From: Orientallactaga sibirica
Lineage: Eukaryota; Chordata; Mammalia; Rodentia; Dipodidae
Direction: 5' to 3'
Assembly: GCA_036365145.1 (NCBI GenBank)
Contig: JAEOAD010002279.1
Span: 430,001 to 494,000 of the forward strand
DNA: 64,000 nt
Shown here piece after piece: positions 32,804 through 43,068 of the stretch. Positions within the stretch are counted from its first letter, which is position 1. Each line of letters begins with the position of its first letter. The notes under the pieces are model-generated. The model made no database searches. It worked only from the letters and a program-made list of their open reading frames with translations, and was not told the origin of the DNA. A program made the translations under genes and the position numbers.

Positions 32804-33890
32804 TCGGACAATTATTTCTTAAGAGCTGTTAAGTAGAAATGAAGGAAGAGATAGAGCTCAAATGGAGTTTTGAAGTTTACTAGGGTCTTGATTATGCTTT
32901 TTTTTTTTTTTTGTATGTCTACGTTTTTCCCTGAAAAGCTAAGTAGTGCTGTGACTGTGTGTTCCTCTAAGGTCAGGAAGAGGAAGAGGATTCCAAGATC
33001 AAGCTGTGACCTGATCAGTCTGGTCTATTTTGTCTTCTGTGTACCTGTGATAGTCATCTTCTGACTATCCCAGTTCACTCTGCAAGTCTTGGCTTTCAGC
33101 AGGGCTGGCCAGTTTTCTCTGCTTAAGCTTCACTGTGCTATAAGCTTCTACACCTGTGGTGGGCCCGTGTGGGTTGCAGAGGCTCCTCCTTCATAGAGTC
33201 CGTCAGAGGTTGGTGTTTGTGTGACTCCACCGTCCATGTACCACTGTCCCTGGGCATTAGGCTACAAGGTGAGAAAAAAGGATAAGAAGACCATCAGAGG
33301 CCGGATCTGTAAGTAACGCTCATTGTTCTTGCCATTATTTCCTTAGGACCGGGCCACAGGGGCTTTCCCTAAAGGGAGGTCGGGAAGTGTAGCTTAGCTC
33401 AGCTGTGAGCTCAGGAGGAAACCAAAGCTTCTTGACCACCGGAAACACTGAGTGATCTCCAGACCACCTGATTTCTTAGACTGCGGTTTGGCCACGTTGT
33501 CACCGGCCATGTCTAACATGCATTTTGTCGTCCCCCAGCTACTTCAGCAGTTGCAGCTCGGGTAGTCAGAAGCCTTGCTAATCTTACACCGTGTTTCCTT
33601 GGATTCCCTTCCCACGGCCTGCTTCACGCCAGGTGTGAAGTCCAATTTCGGCACATTCCATGTGGTTCCAGAACACACAGTGTGGTGGTTCCACTTCCTC
33701 CGTTGGCACACGCTGCTGCGTGCTCTTAGGCTGCACCTGTCGGCTCTTCTCGCCGCACGCTTGCTGAGGCAGTCCGTATTGCTCAGGATTTCACGCAGTC
33801 AAGGATCTGTTTGACAACTTCTTGACCCTGACCCGTCCGTGGCTCTGCTCCCCCCTTTGCCTCGATCTCCACAGAACACAGACTACACTT
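32804..33890. other. Longest largely repeat-free stretch, part 2
   Basis: About 1.1 kb without recognised repeats apart from a T-run at 32899-32913. 33640-33860 has more CpG than the surroundings. No frame convinces as coding. It could hold an unrecognised exon or pseudogene. Confidence 0.4.
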
Positions 33891-33904
33891 TAGGGGCAGA
33901 TTTT

Positions 33905-34066
33905 TTTTTTATTTTTTATTTTTTTATTTTTATTTTTGGTTTTTGCGAGGTAGGGTCTCACTCTGGTCCAGGCTGACCTGGCTCAGGGTGGCCTCGAACT
34001 CTCGGCGATCCTCCTACCTCTGCCTCCTGAGTGCTGGGATTAAAGGCATGTGTCACCATGCCTGGC
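33905..34066 (-). mobile_element. B1 SINE with internal deletion
   Basis: Lacks the block between 'gctgacctgg' and 'ctcagggtggcc'. TSD 'taggggcaga' on both sides. Confidence 0.94.
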
Positions 34067-34184
34067 TAGGGGCAGAATTTTATCATTCTTAACAGTCCGT
34101 AAGTGAATGAACTTTTCTAAGCTTCTGTAGGCTTTTGTTAATAGAGACAACTAGAGTTTTTTTTTTTTTTCAATCCTAACCATT

Positions 34185-34398
34185 TTTTATTTTATTTTTT
34201 ATTTATTTGAGAGAGCAAGAGAGAAAGAAGCAGAGAGAGAGGAAGAGAATGGGCACGCCAGGGCCTTCAGTCACTGAAAACGAACTCCAGAAGTGTGCGG
34301 CACCTTGTGCATCTGGCTTACATGGGTCCTGGGGAATTGAACCTGGGTCCTTTGGCTTTGCAGGCAAGCATGTTAACCGCTAAGCCATCTCTCCAGCC
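34185..34398 (-). mobile_element. tRNA-SINE type A with TSD
   Basis: 'ctaaccattttt' on both sides (about 34176 and 34400). Confidence 0.95.
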
Positions 34399-34654
34399 TG
34401 CTAACCATTTTTTTTTTTTTTTTTTTTTGCACACTGAATAGTGACATTTATTATAACAATCCATAGTTGTTAAATACGTTAATTTTATCTTCAAAACTGT
34501 TATTGACTTTGAGGGGGGGTCAGTTTTATTGCTATTTTTCATTATTTCTTAAGTAGCAACTTTGTGTGGACACATCCTGGGTTGATACCATCATTCCCCC
34601 CCTCCCAGACCCCATTGCCCTGCAGGCCCTCTGCAGTGGGATTGCAGCTTTTTT

Positions 34655-34810
34655 TTTTTTTTTTTTTGGTTTTCTAGGTAGGGTCTCACTCTGGCCCAGG
34701 CTGACCTGGAATTAACTATGTAGTCTCAGGGTGGCCTTGAACTCACGGCAATCCTCCTACCTTTGCCTCCCGAGTGCTGGGATTAAAGGCGTGCGCCACC
34801 ACGCCCAGCT
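34655..34810 (-). mobile_element. B1 SINE with 16-bp TSD
   Basis: 'gggattgcagcttttt' at 34638-34653 and again from 34811. Confidence 0.96.
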
Positions 34811-35008
34811 GGGATTGCAGCTTTTTACCATGGGGTTGTGGGTTGTGAGATGTGAGAGTCATTGGGCTCTGGATATTCCCTCCTACCCTGTGGCTCTTAC
34901 AACCTCTCTGCCCCCTCTTCCGCAAAGTTCTCTGAGCTGGGATGGGTGAGTTTTAAGTCTACTTTTAGTGTTGAGCTCTCAGAAACTTCTGGATTTGGGT
35001 TTTGGTAC

Positions 35009-35169
35009 TTTTTTTTTTTGTGTGTGTGGTTTTTCCAGGCAGGGTCTTGCTCTAGCCCAGGCTGACCTGGAATTCACTATATAGTCTCAGGGTGGCCTTG
35101 AACTCATGGCGATCCTCCTACCTCTGCCTCCCGAGTGCTGGGATTAAAGGCATGCGCCACCATGCCCGG
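35009..35169 (-). mobile_element. B1 SINE with TSD
   Basis: 'gttttggtac' left and 'gttttggtat' right. Confidence 0.95.
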
Positions 35170-35496
35170 CAGTTTTGGTATGTTTTGAGTGTCCTCAGTG
35201 TCTGTCTCCATCATCCTGGTGCAGGTTGTCAGGCTAGCCTTGGAAGCAGCCCTCTTGCTCATCTCGCCAGTTCCTCTGGGGTTTTACCTGAGCCCTGGCT
35301 GCTGTGTGCGGTGTGGTTCATCTCCTGCCAGGGAGTCAGTCAGCTGTTTTTTTTTTTTTTTCCTTGTACCGTTCATAGACTTTGGTGGTCCTTGCTTCTT
35401 GCTGCCTTCTGGTCCGATTGCACAGGCTCCCAACACGCCTACACCTTCTATCTTGACCACTTTTTAAGGATGCGGCTCATGGCATTAAGTAAACTG

Positions 35497-35762
35497 ACAA
35501 CGTTGTGATGCCATCACCAGGCTCCATCTGCAGGGTGCTTCATCTTCCAAACCGTACACTCTGTACCTGATGCAACATCCCTCTCCATCCCCAACCCCTT
35601 CCTCACCACCTCTGTTGGATACTCCGAGTAACATGGCCCTCAGCAATTGCTTTCTACGTGCTGGAAAATTCCAAGTGCAACCTTACCCCATCCACTTTCT
35701 GGTGGTGTTCTTTGGAAAAATAACGTTCTTTTAGGTTTTTGAGGTCCTTCCTCTCTAAACTG
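35497..35762 (-). mobile_element. Old L1 (L1M-type) 3' fragment, probable
   Basis: 'gatgccatcaccaggctcc' and 'ccccaaccccttcctcacca' follow the order of reverse-strand L1M 3' sequence. Confidence 0.45.
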
Positions 35763-35840
35763 GTATATAGTTACTTCTCATGTTGCTGTGACCAAATATG
35801 ATAAAAGCAACTTATGGAAGGAAAAGGTTATTTTGGACCA

Positions 35841-37771
35841 CAGTGTGAGCTTACTGTACGAGCTTAGAGTGTGGGCTAACAGTGTGAGCTTACCGTGTGA
35901 TCTTACAGTGTGAACTTACTGTGTGATCTTACAGTGTGAGCTTACCGTGTGATCTTACAGTGTGAGCTTACCGTGTGATCTTATAGTGTGAGCTTACAGT
36001 ATGGGCTTACAGTGTGAACTTACTGAGTGGGCTTACAGTGTGAACTTAGAGTATGATCTTACAGTGTGAGCTTACAGTGTGAACTTACAGTGTGGGCTCA
36101 GTGTGAGCTTACAGTGTGAACTTACAGTGTGGGCTCAGTGTGAGCTTATAGTGTGAACTTACTGTGTGATATCACAATGTGCACTTACTGTATGATCTTA
36201 CAGTGTGAGCTTATAATATGAGTTACAGTGTGAGCTTACAGTGTGAACTTACAGTGTGGGTTCACTGTGGGCTTATAGTGTGAACTTATTGTGTGATCTT
36301 ACTGTATGGGCTTATAGTGTGAACTTACTGTGTGATATCACAATGTGCACTTACTGTATGATCTTACAGTGTGAGCTTATAATATGAGTTACAGTGTGAG
36401 TTTACAGTGTGAACTTACAGTGTGGGTTCACTGTGGGCTTATAGTGTGAACTTACTGTGTGAACTTACAGTGTGAACTTACAGTGTGAACTTAAGTGTGG
36501 GCTCAGTGTGAGCTTATAGTATGAATTTACAGTGTGATATTATAATGTGCACTTACTGTGTGATCTTACAGTGTGAGCTTATAATATGAGTTTACAGTGT
36601 GGGCTTACAGTGTGAGCTTATAGTGTGAACTTACTGTGTGATATATAATGTGCACTTACTGTGTGATCTTACACTGTGAGCTTATAATATGAGCTTACAG
36701 TGTGAGTTTAGAGTGTGGGCTTACAGTGTGGGCTCAGTGTTAGCTTATAGTGTGAACTTACAGTGTGATATTATAATGTGCACTTAGTGTATGATCTTAC
36801 AGTGTGAGCTTATAATATGAGCTTACAATGTGGGCTTACAGTGTGGGCTTACAGTGTGAGTTTAGAGTGTGGGCTTACAGTGTGGGCTCAATGTGAGCAT
36901 ATAGTGTGAACTTACTGTGTGATCTTATAGTGTGAGCTTATAATATGAACTTACAGTGTGGGCTTACAGCATGAGCTTACAGTGTGAGTTTAGAGTGTGG
37001 GCTTATAGTGTGGGCTCAGTGTGAGCTTATAGTGTGAACTTACAGTGTGATATTATAATGTGCACTTACTGTGTGATCTTACAGTGTGAGCTTATAATAT
37101 GAGTTTACAGTGTGAGCTTACAGTGTGGGCTTACAGTGTGGGCTCAGTGTGAGCTTATAGTGTGAACTTACTGTGTGATATATAATGTGCACTTACTGTA
37201 TGATCTTACACTGTGAGCTTATAATATGAGCTTACAATGTGGGCTTACAGTGTGAGCTCAGTGTGAGCTTACAGTGTGATATTACAGTATGAGCTTATAG
37301 TGTTGGCTTACAGTGTGAATTTACTGTGTGATCTTTCACTGGGAGCTTACAGTGTGAGATTGTTATGTGAGATAGGATGTGATCTTACAGTGCGGGCTTA
37401 CAGTGTGGGCTTACTCTGTGACTTATGGTGTGAACTCACACTACGAGCTTACAGTGTGGGCTTACTCTGTGACTTACAGTGTGAGCTTACGCTATGAGCT
37501 TACAGTGTGGGCTTACTCTGTGACTTACGGTGTGAACTTACACTATGGGCTTACTGTGTGGGCTTACTCTGTGACTTACGGTGTGAACTTACAGTATGGG
37601 CTTACAGTGTGGGCTTACTCTGTGACTTACAGTGTGAGCTTACGCTATGAGCTTACAGTGTGGGCTTACTCTGTGACTTATGGTGTGAACTCACACTATG
37701 AGCTTACAGTGTGGGCTTACTCTGTGACTTACGGTGTGAACTTACACTATGGGCTTACTGTGTGAGTTTAG
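35841..37771 (+). repeat. 1.93-kb minisatellite, 13-bp unit
   Basis: About 148 units of consensus CTTACAGTGTGAG, with common variants ending GGG, GAA or GAT and 12-14 base length variants. A marker variant with 'aatgtgcacttactg' recurs near 36169, 36335, 36536, 36641, 36767, 37049 and 37177, showing irregular higher-order structure. The right 380 bases have a regular 51-bp higher-order unit. Confidence 0.97.
37387..37765 (+). repeat. 51-bp higher-order repeat inside the minisatellite
   Basis: Four sub-units of 13, 12, 13 and 13 bases. 51 is divisible by three, so one frame stays open for 128 codons and reads as a 17-residue repeat of the form VWAYSVTYGVNxxYxLT. This is a by-product of the period, not evidence of a gene. 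Confidence 0.9.
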
Positions 37772-38047
37772 AGACTTATCAGGGCAGAGAAGGCATGGTA
37801 ATAGGAACTTGAGGCAGCCGGTCACATTCAGGCCCCAGTGTGGAAGCAGAGGGTGAAGAAGTAAAATCTCACTACATGTCCTCAATGTCCCAGTTCTTCC
37901 AGCAAGACTCAATGCTTTAAAGGCACCATAACCTTCCCAAATAGCATCACCAGCAAAGGACATATGGGGACATCTTTCATAATGCTCAGTTATGAAAATC
38001 AAAATGATGTGAGGCACAAAGCTGCTCTGTATTGTCCCATCTTATTC

Positions 38048-38162
38048 TTTTTTTTTTTTTTTTTTTTTGGTTTTTGAGGTAGGGTTTCACTCACCAGGCT
38101 GACCTGGAATTCACTATGTAGTCTCAGGGTGGCCTCAAACTCTCAGCGATCCTCCTACCTCT
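38048..38162 (-). mobile_element. B1 SINE, head missing
   Basis: T-tail and body to 'atcctcctacctctg', then 'tcccatc'. Flanked by 'tgtcccatct' on both sides. Confidence 0.9.
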
Positions 38163-38189
38163 GTCCCATCTGGGATTTATCCATCTTAT

Positions 38190-38408
38190 TCTTTCTTAAT
38201 ATTTATTTATTTATTTGAGAGAGAGAGAGACACAGAAATTGTCAGGTAGAGAGAGAATGGGCACACCAGGGCCTCCAGCCACTGCAAACGAACTTCAGAT
38301 GTGTGTGCCCCCTTGTGCATCTGGCTTATTTGGGTCCTGGGGAGTTGAACCGAGGTCCTTTGGCTTTGCAGGCAAGCGCCTAAACTGCTAAGCCATCTCT
38401 CTAGCCCT
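38190..38408 (-). mobile_element. tRNA-SINE type A
   Basis: Complete copy ending 'catctctctagccc'. Preceded by 'ccatcttattctttc', the same target as the B1 just before it. Confidence 0.93.
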
Positions 38409-38975
38409 GTCCTGTCTTATTAATGTTTACGACAGGTAGTCACATGTTCATTCATTCTCTCCTTTGTTCATTGAACTGCCCATTCATTTGATAAACTTCA
38501 CTGAGTCCTTCCGTGTGCCAGTCTCTGTGCTTCCACTTGGGGAGCTACAAAGACACACTCGGCTCTCAGGGACCTCAAGGACAGTCCAGTTATGAGGCAG
38601 AGAGGGCCAGTGACACTAGTTGGTGTTATAGCTGCCGACTGCACAGAGCTAACCTCCCAACTCAGTAGTGAGTGGATACAGGGGGAGAAACTTGTCTTGG
38701 ACAGCCCCTCTGGGGCACTGGAGTGGCAGCCTGTACTCCAGAAGATCCGTGCTCCCCTGCCTCACTGTTAGCTAGCCCTGAGGCTGTTAGACAGTTCTAC
38801 ACCCCGCCCGCCCCCCACAACCCTTGGTTCTCAACTTGTGCTCAGGGAGAGATTTTCCCATTGGGGGTAAGTGGCATTCAGTGGTTCTGTACCCTTCCCT
38901 AAACTATGTTGCTTTCATTATTAGGGGTTGGACTGAATCAAAGAGAACGTGCTTTATTGTTTTGAAAAGCTTACA
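38409..38975. other. Stretch with an L2-like fragment
   Basis: 38450-38590 has the order 'cattcatttgataaacttcac', 'tgtgccagtctctgtgctt', 'gctacaaagacac', like an L2 3' end. The rest is unrecognised. Confidence 0.4.
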
Positions 38976-38976
38976 A

Positions 38977-39195
38977 GGGCTGGAGAGATGGTGTAGCCAT
39001 TAAGGCGCTTGCCTGCAAAGCCTAAGGACCCAGGTTCCATTTTCTGGGTCCCACGTTAGCCAGATGCACAAGGCGGCTCATGTGTCTGGAGTTCATTTGC
39101 AGTGGCTGGAGGCTCTGGCGCACCCATTCTGTCTTTTTCTCTCTCTTCCTCGCTTCGTTCTCTCTCTCAAATAAATGAATGAAAATGAAGTATTA
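38977..39195 (+). mobile_element. tRNA-SINE type A with TSD
   Basis: 'aaaagcttacaa' left and 'aaaagtttacaa' right. Confidence 0.94.
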
Positions 39196-39204
39196 AAAAG
39201 TTTA

Positions 39205-39388
39205 CAAGTAGTCATCTAAGCATGATTATGACAGGGAACCTGTTCTTTCTAACCCTCAGTTTCCTCATTTGTAAAATAGTGCTCATAGCAGTGCCTGCCT
39301 CAGGGAGTTCTTGTGAAGCCCAAATGTGCTCACGGTCCAAATACGTGCTCTACAAACAGTACCTGATGTGACTGTTATCACTCTTGCA
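39205..39388 (+). mobile_element. MIR element
   Basis: 'cctcagtttcctcatttgtaa' core and 'ctctacaaacagtacctg' 3' part. Its end overlaps the 3' edge of the possible exon on the opposite strand. Confidence 0.75.
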
Positions 39389-39858
39389 TGGAACATTCTG
39401 GATCTCTGGGTGAGAGCCCCTTGTCTCTTCTGGTGACAGCGTGGATTTCACACTGTCTTCCAATGAGTCCCAGATTCGTTGCTTTCTGTCATTGGGTTCC
39501 GTGCCTCCTTCCTTGAATATCTCCTCAAGTCCCTGGACACTTAGCTGCTCAAATTCCTTCAATGGACTACTATTGAGAATGTGGGAGAGGCTGCTGGAGT
39601 CCAGTGAGATAGGGCACAGCCTGTGTGTGCCCATCCTCAGCTGGGCAGGAAGCCGACTTTTCTTCCCTCATCAGCTGGAATGCCATTCGCAGCCTCGGAA
39701 TAGTCAACTTGCTCAGTAAGTGAGCTAATTACACTGGCTGTTTCTCTTTTGTTTCCTGATCTTGCTGAGGTGCTATTTATAGCATTTCCAAAGATATTTG
39801 TCAGCGGTGCCCTTTTATTCTTCCTCAAAGATGTGCCGCGGAGGGCTAAAGCAGCCAT
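39363..39858 (-). CDS. Possible coding exon of an unrecognised gene, with a one-base frameshift
   Basis: The only stretch with protein-like character. A minus-strand frame starts at ATG 39856-39858 (MAALALRGTSLRKNKRAPL...) and stops after 73 codons. Adding one base to the A-run at 39658-39661 joins it to the next frame (...ISLDSSSLSHILNSSPLKEF...), giving about 165 codons with no stop. The product would be Ser/Glu/Lys-rich and hydrophilic, with no transmembrane segment and no domain I know. A donor-like CAG|GTACTG ends it at 39363/39362. Against it: the start codon lies in text like the end of an old dispersed repeat ('gccataacaaaatgccac'), the donor lies in a MIR tail, no other exon was found, and there is no CpG island. 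It could be a real exon with an assembly error, a decayed gene, or chance. Confidence 0.3.
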
Positions 39859-39859
39859 A

Positions 39860-40096
39860 ACAAAATGCCACGGGCCTCTACACCCAGACCAATTTTAGGG
39901 TTGGAGTACTATATAAATATATTTAAACATAATATTTTCCCCCAAAGACACCATGGATAGTCACCAAGCTCTTCAGGATCAGAGTAGCTTGTTTCCAAAA
40001 AAAAAGAAAAAAGAAGGAGAAAGGAGGAAGAAAAGAGAGGAAGGAAGAGAAGGAGAGAGAGAGAGGAGACAAGGAAGAAAGAGATTGTAAATCATG
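39860..40096. other. AT-rich then GA-rich stretch
   Basis: 39900-39940 is AT-rich. 39998-40085 is a purine-rich run (AAGGAGGAAG-type). Confidence 0.5.
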
Positions 40097-40307
40097 GCCT
40101 GGAGAGATGGCTTAGCGATTAAGCGCTTGCCTGTGAAGCCTAAGGACCCCGGTTCGAGGCTTAATTCCCCAGGACCCATGTAAGCCAGATGCACAAGGTG
40201 GCACATGCATCGGGAGTTTGTTTGTAGTGGCTGGAGGCCCTGGTGCGCCCATTCTCTCTCTCTCTCTCTTTCTCTCTCTGTCTGTCGCTCTCAAATAAAT
40301 AAATAGA
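40097..40307 (+). mobile_element. tRNA-SINE type A
   Basis: Head 'ggcctggagagatggcttag', TCTC tail with 'gtctgtcgctctcaaataa'. Flanks 'gattgtaaatcat' and 'gaatgtaaatgaa'. Confidence 0.94.
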
Positions 40308-40688
40308 GAATGTAAATGAAAATTATGGCCAACATGCATTTGACAGCTGTGAGCAAGAAATTAAGAGGCGTAGCCTCTGTGACATCACAAACCAAGGTGG
40401 TCTAGACAGCTCAGCCCTGTGCCCGGATGGGTAGATGAGTTGGTTTACTGTGTGGTTGCAGCTCGATGCCAGAACCTACTCAAGAGCCCCTTGAAAGTGG
40501 AAGCCTGGTTAGTTGGAAAGGTGGTTTCTCCATCCTGACCCAACATGACAACACAGCTATCTTTCTTTTGCCAACACATATGAGTATAAAGACAACACTA
40601 AATTCTACATCCTTTGAACCTGGCACAGGGGACAAAAGAAGTGTGTGTGTGGGGGGGGGCTTGTTAGCCCATCACACCAAATGAAACC

Positions 40689-40746
40689 TTTTTTTTTTTT
40701 TGTGGGGGGTGGGCTTCCTCCAGGCTGACCTATTCACTATCATTCT
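40689..40746 (-). mobile_element. B1 remnant, stack member 1
   Basis: Only T-tail, 'ggcttcctccaggctgacct' and 'attcactat' survive. Flanked by 'caaatgaaacct' on both sides (about 40677 and 40748). Confidence 0.8.
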
Positions 40747-40786
40747 CAAATGAAACCTCCTCCCTCTTTTAAATTGAAACCATTTT

Positions 40787-40998
40787 TTAAAAAAGTTTAT
40801 TTGAGAGCGACAAAGAGAGAAAGAGGCAGAGAGAGAGAGAATGGGTGCGCCAGGGCCTCTAGCCACTGCAAACGAACTCCAAATGCATGCGCTACCTTGT
40901 GCATCTGGCTTACATGGGTCCTGGAGAATCTAGCCTTGAACCAGGGTCCTCAGGCTTCACAGGCAAGTGCTTAACTGCTAAGCCAGCTCTCCAGGTGT
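40787..40998 (-). mobile_element. tRNA-SINE type A, stack member 2
   Basis: Between 'tgaaaccatttttt' at 40775 and 'tgaaaccattt' at 40999. Confidence 0.94.
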
Positions 40999-41009
40999 TG
41001 AAACCATTT

Positions 41010-41288
41010 AAAAAAATTTTTTTTTAATTTTAATTTTTAATTTTTATTTTTTGGAGAGAGATACACAGGGGGGGGGGGGGAGAGATGGGCACTCCAGCAG
41101 TGTCTCAGCTGCTGAGAACGAAATCCAGATGTGTGCGCGCCCTTGTGGGCCAGTGTGGCATTGCACCCTTGCGTCACTTTGCATCTGGCTAAACGTGGGA
41201 CCTGGAGATTGGAACCGCTGGAGATTGGAACCAGCGTTCTTAGGCTTAGGAGGCAGGTGCCTTAACCCCTAAGCCATCTCTCCAGCCC
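41010..41288 (-). mobile_element. tRNA-SINE type B, stack member 3
   Basis: Contains a G-run at 41069-41081 where GA repeats are usual, and the 'ccgctggagattggaacc' mark. Followed by 'tgaaaccatttttt' at 41289. Confidence 0.94.
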
Positions 41289-41299
41289 TGAAACCATTT

Positions 41300-41508
41300 T
41301 TTAAAAAAATTATTTGAGAGAGAGAATGGGCACGCAGGGCCTCTCAGCCACTGTGAATGAACTCCAGGCACGTGTGCCCCTTTGTGGGCAAGTGTGGCAT
41401 TGCACCCTCGCACCACTAGTGTCTGGCTAACGTGGGACCTGGAGAATGGATCTGCGTTTTTAGTCTTGGCAGGCAGGTGCCTTTACCACTAAGCCATCTC
41501 TCCAGCCT
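41300..41508 (-). mobile_element. tRNA-SINE type B, stack member 4
   Basis: Shorter diverged copy. Followed by 'tgaaaccattttttt' at 41511. Confidence 0.92.
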
Positions 41509-41518
41509 GCTGAAACCA

Positions 41519-41549
<31 letters not shown>

Positions 41550-41674
41550 CGAGGTAGGGTCTCACTCTGGTCTAGGCTGACCTGGAATTCACTATGTACT
41601 CTCAGGGTGGCCTCGAACACACTCTCTGCCTCCCAAGTGCTGGGATTAAAGGTGTGCGCCACCATGCCCGGCTT
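41519..41674 (-). mobile_element. B1 SINE, stack member 5
   Basis: Missing 'gatcctcctacc'. Followed by 'tgaaaccatttt' at 41677, the last copy of the shared target. Confidence 0.93.
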
Positions 41675-41688
41675 GCTGAAACCATTTT

Positions 41689-42100
41689 CACAAGACTGTT
41701 GTGTGATTTCTGACAGGATGGCAGTATCTCCGGGTAGTCAGACCAGGAGGTGTGGTTAAAAGGCTTTTCTCAAAGAGCACCAATTCCTCCATATTGGCAG
41801 ATTGTGGAGACATGGTGCCAAGCAGATCTTGTGATATCTTACACCATCGTGGGGGCAGCAATGGCAAACAACAAAGACGAGACCATCAGCGTGTCCAGAG
41901 TGCCCGCCCAGTAAGTCACAGAGCGGTGGGCAGAGTGGGAGGTTCCAGTTGCATGGTGGAGCTGCAACACATGGTCAGAGAGCAAAGACAGAGGCAAACC
42001 AGACTTATCTCCAGTAGTGCTCATGAGTGCCGGGTACACGGTACTGCATGAAGGATGGAAGCCTGTCTCTAGATAGTGTGACCTTGCATTTAAAAAAAGG
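41689..42100. other. Non-repetitive stretch
   Basis: No gene or recognised repeat. Confidence 0.4.
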
Positions 42101-42101
42101 G

Positions 42102-42280
42102 TGGCTGGAGAGATGGCTTAGCGGTTAAGGCGCACGCCTGTGAAGCCGAAGGACCCAGGTTCGATTCTCCAGGTCCCACGTAAGATACACAAGGTGGCGC
42201 ATGCATCTGGAGTTTGTTTGCAGTGGCTAGAGGCCCTGGTGCATCCATTCTCTCTCTGTCTCTAATAAATAAATCATTCA
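42102..42280 (+). mobile_element. tRNA-SINE type A, internally shortened
   Basis: Lacks 'gccag' in 'cacgtaagatacacaagg'. Tail followed by (TA)n. Confidence 0.93.
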
Positions 42281-42552
42281 TATATATATATTGCCAGGTG
42301 TGTGGCTCAGACCTTAAAAAAAAAAGCTTCTCGGCGTGCCAGTGTCATCATATGTGAAATACACTCACTTTTCTGGGGGCAACATTAAGTGCGCCTCCTG
42401 GAAAAGCTACTTAGACATTAGTAAATCCCACGACTCTGTGGCTGGCGACAAAACCCTCCTTTTCCTCCTGTCAGAAGCATCCACAGAGCTGGATAAACTT
42501 TGGGTTGGTTCTTGTGGCCATTGCAAGTAATCAAATAAAATGCAGCAGCGAG

Positions 42553-42706
42553 GCCGGGCGTGGTGGCGCACGCCTTTCATCCCAGCACTTGGGGGCAGAG
42601 GTAGGAGGATCGCTGTGAGTTCGAGGCCACACTGAGACTACAGAGTGAATTCCAGGTTAGCCTGGGCCAGAGTGAGACCCTATCTGAAAAAAACCAAAAA
42701 TAAAAA
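42553..42706 (+). mobile_element. B1 SINE, first of three in a row
   Basis: Near-consensus start 'gccgggcgtggtggcgcacg'. The tail leads straight into the next copy. Confidence 0.95.
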
Positions 42707-42707
42707 A

Positions 42708-42837
42708 GCCAGGAGTGGTGGCCTTTAATCCCAGCACTCGGGAGGCAGAGGTAGGAGGATCGACGTGAGTTTGAAGCCACCCTGAGACTACATAGTGAAT
42801 TCCAGGTCAGCCTGAGCCAGAGTGAGACCCTACCTCG

Positions 42838-42868
<31 letters not shown>

Positions 42869-42884
42869 CAAACAAAAAAAACCT
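42708..42884 (+). mobile_element. B1 SINE, second of three
   Basis: Lacks 'cgcac' near the start; tail of AAAAC units at 42840-42880. Confidence 0.95.
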
Positions 42885-42888
42885 TTTA

Positions 42889-43066
42889 GCCAGGCGTGGT
42901 GGCGCACGCCTTTAATCCCAGCACTTGGGAGGCAGAGGTAGGAGGATTGCCGTGAGTTCAAGGCCACCCTGAGACTCCATAGTGAATTGCAGGCCAGCCT
43001 GAGCTAGAGTGAGACCCTCCTCGAAAAACAAAACAAAACAAAACAAAACAAAACAAAACAAAAAAA
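42889..43066 (+). mobile_element. B1 SINE, third of three
   Basis: Tail of eight or more AAAAC units. The three-copy block is flanked by 'gcagcagcgag' (about 42542) and 'gcagcagagg' (43068). Confidence 0.95.
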
Positions 43067-43068
43067 AG

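Larger units (their letters stand above)
34430..35490 (-). mobile_element. L1 3'-end segment, split by two B1 copies
   Basis: 34545-34650, 34810-35005 and 35170-35480 parallel 47700-48222: 'cacatcctgggttgatacca', 'gttttaagtctact', 'gtgttgagctctcag', 'gtgtctgtctccatc', 'caggttgtcaggct'. Assigned to the L1 3' region by layout. It could be a separate non-LTR family. Confidence 0.55.
35765..38022 (-). mobile_element. URR1-like repeat interrupted by a minisatellite
   Basis: Left part 35765-35840 ('gctgtgaccaaatatgataaa', 'ggttattttggaccacag') and right part 37772-38022 ('ggcagccggtcacattcag', 'accttcccaaatagcatcacc', 'catatggggacatcttt') make one element of about 330 bases, close in size to 53455-53810. 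The tandem array sits exactly where that family has 'ttattttggcttacag'. Confidence 0.75.

Noticed and set aside
33540..33860. CpG-richer stretch as a promoter or CpG island
   Set aside because: Only slightly richer in CpG, short, with no start-site motifs or adjacent exon.
37379..37765. 128-codon repeat-protein frame
   Set aside because: Open only because the 51-bp minisatellite unit keeps frame. No start context, no stop-free flanks and no codon signature.
36000..37770. CRISPR-like array
   Set aside because: Units are 12-14 bases, contiguous and without unique spacers, in a genome with SINEs: a minisatellite.
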